Assembly: GCA_031278595.1 (NCBI GenBank)
Contig: JAITKE010000063.1
Coordinates: forward strand, 1-8,724
Direction of reading: 5' to 3'
DNA: 8,724 nt
Origin: Puniceicoccales bacterium
Lineage (GTDB): Bacteria; Verrucomicrobiota; Verrucomicrobiia; Opitutales; JAIRLG01
In this document: positions 4,744 through 8,724 of the stretch, in pieces
Layout of the letters: the number at the start of each line of letters is the position of its first letter
How positions within the stretch are numbered: position 1 is the stretch's first letter
The notes under the pieces: model-generated
The model's database searches: none
What the model was told of the DNA's origin: nothing
Seen by the model: the letters and a program-made list of their open reading frames with translations, nothing else
Position numbers and translations under genes: made by a program

Positions 4744-6813
4744 ATGGGCGATCCTGGTAGAGTAGGGGGCGGAGGTGCTGTAGGGGGCGGAGGTGCTCCG
4801 GCGGCGGCCATTCTAAACGCCGAGGCGCAGGCCGTGCAGGCAAACGCGGTCGGGCTGCTCGAGAACATTGCCCGCGGCGCGAAGATCGCCTCCCACGGCA
4901 ACATGCCCAGCGTCGTGCCGCTGTCCTCTCTGGCGCAGGCGCAGCCTGGGTCGCGCACCCAAGTCCTCACGGACATCAATGGCCTTCTGCGGGCGGGTGG
5001 CGGCCCGAATCTCGGGCATCTGCTCGCCCAGCAGATCCCCGACGGTCCCGATGCCCAAAAACAGAGAGAACGGGCCGAGAGCGTCCTCCTGGCGACCCTG
5101 GTCTCCCTGCCCCCGAATGAGCGCGCGGCGGTGATGCAAAACCCAGCGCGCCTGCAGACTGTCTGCAAAAACGCCATTTTCGGCTCGCTGGTCTCAAAGA
5201 ACGACAAGATCTGCGCGATCTGCGCCAGCAACGTGCAGAGATCTCCCTCTTACCAGGCCATGCCGGAACTTCCCGAGGCGATGCGACCCCTGGCCAACCA
5301 GAGTGCCCAGCGGCTGGAGATGCTCATGGCCCGGGCGCCCGGCCTCAGCGAGGAGCAGAAGGAGGGTATTCGGACCAAGGCGATGGATTTTTTCCAGAGG
5401 ACGACCTGCGAGGACAATGTGATGACTTTCCCCTTGGACTCTATCACCAGACCCGGTCAACGGGCGGGGTCACCCCTCAATGCGGAGTGGACGGACATGC
5501 GCCACTTCGGCTATCTCCTCAAGTCACTTGGGAAGGAGACCTACGACCAGTTCAATATTCCGGACCAGGTCCACATGCAGCAGAACGACGGAAGAGCTGA
5601 TGGTGGCATGACGCTCAAGGCATGGCTGGAGCGGGTACCAGAGGATGCCTTCGGCATTCCCGTCGACGACCCCGATGCGCCAAGGGCGGAGGGCACCCTC
5701 GATATTCCCGTCGATGACCCCAGAGCGCCAGTGGCCGGCAGGGCAGCCGAGGGTCTACCGCCGCCCCCGCCGCCAGGGCCAGCGGAGCCAGGGGCCGGCG
5801 AGCCAAGGGCCGATGCGCCAGGGGCTGCCGAGGCGCCAGGGGAGCTCCCGGCCGGAGACGCAGCGCCACGGGCTGCCGACGCGCCAGCGCCAGGGGGGCT
5901 AGCCCCCGCCGCACCGCCGCCCCCGCCAGAGGCGCTTAATCCAGCAGGCCTGCAAGCCGCGAGGGGAAGGTTGCGGCCGCTGAATCCTGACATAGCGCGT
6001 CAGCTGGCAGCCCTCGGAAGAGCAGGGCCGCCGCCAGGGCCAGCGGAGCCAAGGGCCGATGCGCCAGGGGGGCTAGCCCCCGCCGCACCGCCGCCCCCGC
6101 CAGGGGGTGGGCCTCCCCCGCCGCCAGCGCCAGGGGAGCCCGCTGCCGCCGCACCGCCGCCAGAGGGAGCCAGGCCGCCGGCGCCTCAGGCGAGGAATAT
6201 CGCGGATGTGGCAGCAAGGCTAGCGGCAAGGCGGGCCGAGCCGGGCGCAAGGGTTGTGCCGGAGAGGCAGCTCCATCAGCCTCGGTTGGCAGGGAGGGCG
6301 CTGGATCTGCGGAGGGAAATAAATAATTTCTACAAGACTCCCGCAGTCGACGCCCACCTCGAGACGAGGAATGCGCTCAACCTACTCCTGCAGTTCGCGG
6401 AAGAATTTTCGCTCGAGGGATGCCAACCGGATGAAGGGGAAGCGTTCACCGAAGAACAGATGGGTCAGCTTCGCCGGCAGGTGGAGGGCCTGCAGGGACT
6501 GCTGGGGAATGTCGAAGGTCGTGTGCAGTACTGTGACGAGGGCAGTGGCGAGGCACAGAGGATGCGAGAGGTTTTGCAGCATGTCCAGGATCACCTGGCC
6601 CCATTTCTGCGGCAGGTGGCGGACACGAGAGGGCCCGCAGGAGAAAATGAGGCCGCCGCTGCGGCGAGGGCCGGGGCTCAGCAACAGGGCCAAAATCTCG
6701 ATAGGGCGATAGTCGCGTGTATCCGCGTTGTCGACGGCTTTATTGCCCACGAAACCGCCGAGCCAGGGGCCGCCGCCGTCCCGCCGCCGGCAGGAGAGGC
6801 GCCTCCGGGATGA
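4744..6813 (+). CDS. 689-aa polyproline protein with WH2-like motif, unknown function
   Basis: Seen: residues 1-20 are Gly-rich (MGDPGRVGGGG) with a duplicated VGGGGA. Residues 21-50 form a helix carrying LLENIARGAKI (38-48), which fits the LLxxIxxGxxL pattern of actin-binding WH2 motifs. Residues 70-300 are mixed helical, with CAIC at 157-160. Residues 304-330 hold two IPVDDPxAP repeats. Residues 336-483 are Pro/Ala-rich with tracts at 339-344, 391-395, 449-453 and 457-461. Residues 484-670 are helical, and the tail ends in Pro/Gly. No Sec signal or membrane helix. Known: WH2 motifs beside polyproline tracts occur in actin-nucleating proteins, including some from intracellular bacteria. Inference: a secreted host-cytoskeleton effector is a testable idea only. 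ATG 4744 is the first start after an in-frame TAG at 4723; its ribosome site is weak (AGGG only 3 nt away). The GC-rich Pro/Ala region shows internal DNA duplication. Confidence 0.85.
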   Translation: MGDPGRVGGGGAVGGGGAPAAAILNAEAQAVQANAVGLLENIARGAKIASHGNMPSVVPLSSLAQAQPGSRTQVLTDINGLLRAGGGPNLGHLLAQQIPDGPDAQKQRERAESVLLATLVSLPPNERAAVMQNPARLQTVCKNAIFGSLVSKNDKICAICASNVQRSPSYQAMPELPEAMRPLANQSAQRLEMLMARAPGLSEEQKEGIRTKAMDFFQRTTCEDNVMTFPLDSITRPGQRAGSPLNAEWTDMRHFGYLLKSLGKETYDQFNIPDQVHMQQNDGRADGGMTLKAWLERVPEDAFGIPVDDPDAPRAEGTLDIPVDDPRAPVAGRAAEGLPPPPPPGPAEPGAGEPRADAPGAAEAPGELPAGDAAPRAADAPAPGGLAPAAPPPPPEALNPAGLQAARGRLRPLNPDIARQLAALGRAGPPPGPAEPRADAPGGLAPAAPPPPPGGGPPPPPAPGEPAAAAPPPEGARPPAPQARNIADVAARLAARRAEPGARVVPERQLHQPRLAGRALDLRREINNFYKTPAVDAHLETRNALNLLLQFAEEFSLEGCQPDEGEAFTEEQMGQLRRQVEGLQGLLGNVEGRVQYCDEGSGEAQRMREVLQHVQDHLAPFLRQVADTRGPAGENEAAAAARAGAQQQGQNLDRAIVACIRVVDGFIAHETAEPGAAAVPPPAGEAPPG
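4762..4797 (+). repeat. perfect 18-bp tandem duplication at the start of the 689-aa gene
   Basis: GTAGGGGGCGGAGGTGCT is present twice in succession (4762-4779, 4780-4797), encoding VGGGGA twice. Being in frame and G-rich, it could change copy number by slippage without breaking the gene. Confidence 0.9.
5887..6103 (+). repeat. 43-bp exact direct repeat pair within the polyproline region
   Basis: The same 43 bp occurs at 5887-5929 and 6061-6103, 174 bp (58 codons) apart, encoding APGGLAPAAPPPPP in both copies. Nearby GCCAGGGCCAGCGGAGCC is also shared (5772-5789, 6033-6050) at a different offset, so the region has been duplicated and reshuffled in frame more than once. Confidence 0.85.
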
Positions 6814-7025
6814 TAACAGCATCCCTCGAATCTGGAAAGCATGCGCATCGCCGGGGCCGATGGGAATTGCGATTACGGGCATGAAAGCAGCTTTCCGAGG
6901 AATGGACAAAAGAGAGGTTTTGGACGACTGAGCGAAGACGGATTGCAGGGCCGTTGCGAACATTTTTCCTTTTGCATTTGCCTTTGGCGTTCCAATGCTT
7001 AGACTGGAGCCGTCAAGGCTTGGGT

Positions 7026-8696
7026 GTGAGTGAATCGGGTAAAGTATCGGGACTTAGTGCTACCCAGGGACTGACTAGATCGGCGGGGGTATCCAATGCC
7101 CAAGGTGTGAGGCTGAATTCAGGAACTCACGTTGTCGCTGCCAATGCTGGCCGAGCATCGATCGTTCCCAACGCTTCAGCCCTCAAGGATCCCTCAGGCG
7201 CTGCACGGGCAGCCGGCAGTGCTGCCGGATCCGTACTATCGCCCGCCGTTTACGCTGCGCATGGTCGTGCTTGCCACAATAATCTTGTGAATATATACAA
7301 AGCACTGAGCGCAAGTGGATCGGAGGGTAAGGCAAAACTCGAGGAAGCCATAGGGGAGTTCCTATCGGCTGCGGCGAGAAGCCCGGACTACGCCGAGCTG
7401 TTTGCGGGACTGGATGAAGAGATGAGCAAAACTGCTCCTCCGGCACTCAGGCAAATGCTGAAGGCTTCTCCGGAAATGCGCCTGTTCCTGGCGCGAAACC
7501 CCGGTGTCGCCGAGGCGCTCAAGAAGGGCAATCCTGCGCTGAGCGAGCAAATCGACTCAGCCGTGCAGCAGGGCAGGAAAAAGCTGACTCACGCCCTGAA
7601 AGACCGCGATAATTCACTCCACAAAGATAGTACCGCAGCCATGCAGAACTTGCAAAGGGCGGTCCAATCAAAGCGGAACATGTTCGGCGCCAATCACGCC
7701 GCCAAGACCGAAGTCCTGAAATTCGTGCAAGGGGCGGCCGGAGACCCCGTTAAACTCCGTGCCCTGAGTCAACTCGCCAGGCATGATACGTACAAGCCGC
7801 TCATCGCCGGTGCTCTCGGTTCGGCCATGGGAGGGGCGAGCTGGATACGAGGCGCGGGCAATGCGGCCGAGTTATCCAAAAATGCGACGACGGCCTTTCT
7901 GCATCTCGTTGGGGCTGGCGCCCTAGACTCAGCTGATGCCCAACAAGCTTTGAATAAACTTGGACCTAAAGAGACTGACGCCTTACGAAATCCACAGTCT
8001 CCCTTCTGGCAGGGCCTTCAGGGGCTGTCTGTGGAACAACGCACCGAATTAGCGGATTGCTTCGGTCCTTTGCCGCAGGAAATTTATACCAAGAGCCGTG
8101 AGTACTTTCAGGCACAGGTGGAACTCGAATCACTCGAGGGAAAACTCAAAAAACCATTCATTGGTGGTCCTCTGGAGAATCTTGACGGCGCCTGTTCGCA
8201 ATTAGGGGTCAAGCTCTTAGAGAACGGCGGCAAAGTACCAGAACTCGCTGACGGCACTGTCTCTCCTGACATGAAAGCGCGCATCGAGAGAGAGCTTGAC
8301 AAGCCACAAGTCAAACAGGCGCTGGATGGGGTACGAAATTTTTGGAAAACCAATGAGAAACGCATACAAGAGTTAAGGACGAAAACGGCAGCTCTTAAGA
8401 AAGTATTACAGCCTTACGTGGACGGTGGGCATAAAAATTTGACCATCGCAATGGCATCCATACCGGAATCAGAGTTTACCACCCGCCGAGATATTCTTGC
8501 CGGGAAGCCAGGCGCTACGTTCGGCGATTGTTGGGATACAATGACTAAAGTATCTTATAAAAAACGGCTGGTGTCATTTGGTTATGTCTATGGATCAAGT
8601 ACCTTGCGCAGACTCGGCGACTTTCCCAGGGATACTCAGCCTGATCCTTCACTGATATCTAGAATCGTTAACAATGCTTTTATAGTGGCACGGTGA
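7026..8696 (+). CDS. Ala-rich, largely helical 556-aa protein, unknown function
   Basis: Seen: I choose GTG 7026, with AAGG 7 nt upstream, giving an N-terminus MSESGKVSGLSATQ. The frame is open back to a TTG at 6954, which would add a hydrophobic MRTFFLLHLPLAFQCLDW; that longer form cannot be excluded. Residues 1-80 are Ser/Gly/Ala/Asn-rich with no signal peptide. The rest is mostly alpha-helical, with segments such as FLARNPGVAEALKKG, IDSAVQQGRKKL, RALSQLARHDTYKPLIAGALGSAMGG and a long charged helix near the C-terminus, ending in FIVAR. No catalytic motif or known domain is recognised. It follows the 689-aa gene on the same strand after 212 bp without a clear terminator; a weak promoter (TTGCCT 6978-6983, TAGACT 7000-7005) lies in the gap. 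GC content and codon use look lower in GC than in its neighbour. A secreted or effector-like role is inference from composition only. Confidence 0.85.
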   Translation: MSESGKVSGLSATQGLTRSAGVSNAQGVRLNSGTHVVAANAGRASIVPNASALKDPSGAARAAGSAAGSVLSPAVYAAHGRACHNNLVNIYKALSASGSEGKAKLEEAIGEFLSAAARSPDYAELFAGLDEEMSKTAPPALRQMLKASPEMRLFLARNPGVAEALKKGNPALSEQIDSAVQQGRKKLTHALKDRDNSLHKDSTAAMQNLQRAVQSKRNMFGANHAAKTEVLKFVQGAAGDPVKLRALSQLARHDTYKPLIAGALGSAMGGASWIRGAGNAAELSKNATTAFLHLVGAGALDSADAQQALNKLGPKETDALRNPQSPFWQGLQGLSVEQRTELADCFGPLPQEIYTKSREYFQAQVELESLEGKLKKPFIGGPLENLDGACSQLGVKLLENGGKVPELADGTVSPDMKARIERELDKPQVKQALDGVRNFWKTNEKRIQELRTKTAALKKVLQPYVDGGHKNLTIAMASIPESEFTTRRDILAGKPGATFGDCWDTMTKVSYKKRLVSFGYVYGSSTLRRLGDFPRDTQPDPSLISRIVNNAFIVAR

Positions 8697-8724
8697 AGGC
8701 GTTTCAGAAAGTATTGGATAATCC

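Noticed and set aside
6827..6900. hairpin GAAAGCaGCTTTC after the 689-aa gene as its terminator
   Set aside because: The stem is only 6 bp and there is no T-tract after it on the plus strand.
6382..6963. 193-codon minus-strand frame opposite the end of the 689-aa gene
   Set aside because: Opposes a longer gene with coherent domain structure and has no recognisable features.

Overview
The window is GC-rich DNA from a Gram-negative bacterium. It carries a type II secretion-style pseudopilin, a Sec-exported FKBP isomerase, a rhomboid protease, a tRNA-Glu and a set of low-complexity proteins with no Sec signal. I cannot name the species. A host-associated lineage such as a member of the PVC group is a guess from composition and gene style only.

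The centre of the window (about 3250-3520) looks like a replication origin. It has at least four exact TTATTCACA DnaA boxes plus several one-mismatch copies in helically phased clusters, and an AT-rich block of about 40 bp that fits a DNA unwinding element. Gene direction agrees. Everything to the left (pseudopilin, FKBP, a 56-aa protein, a 150-aa protein, tRNA-Glu) is transcribed leftward. The two large genes on the right are transcribed rightward. Only the rhomboid gene, right beside the origin, runs toward it.

Left arm, read leftward from the origin: tRNA-Glu(TTC); a good sigma70-type promoter; a two-gene unit for a Gly/Pro-rich 150-aa protein and a 56-aa charged helical protein, closed by an intrinsic terminator; a Mip/FkpA-like FKBP isomerase with its own terminator; about 690 bp without a clear gene, holding two neighbouring arrays of degenerate tandem repeats (42 bp and about 46 bp); then the 5' end of a pseudopilin gene that leaves the window.

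Right arm: a 74-bp cloverleaf-like nested palindrome (12-bp outer stem enclosing three hairpins); the rhomboid protease gene on the minus strand; a second nested palindrome of the same layout but different sequence in the divergent intergenic region; then a 689-aa protein with polyproline tracts and a WH2-like motif, and a 556-aa Ala-rich helical protein. Both of the last two are unrecognised and look more like exported or effector-type proteins than enzymes, which is an inference.

The most unusual items are the pair of cloverleaf palindromes flanking the rhomboid gene beside the origin, the origin itself, the proline-rich WH2-like protein, and the repeat-filled intergenic DNA.
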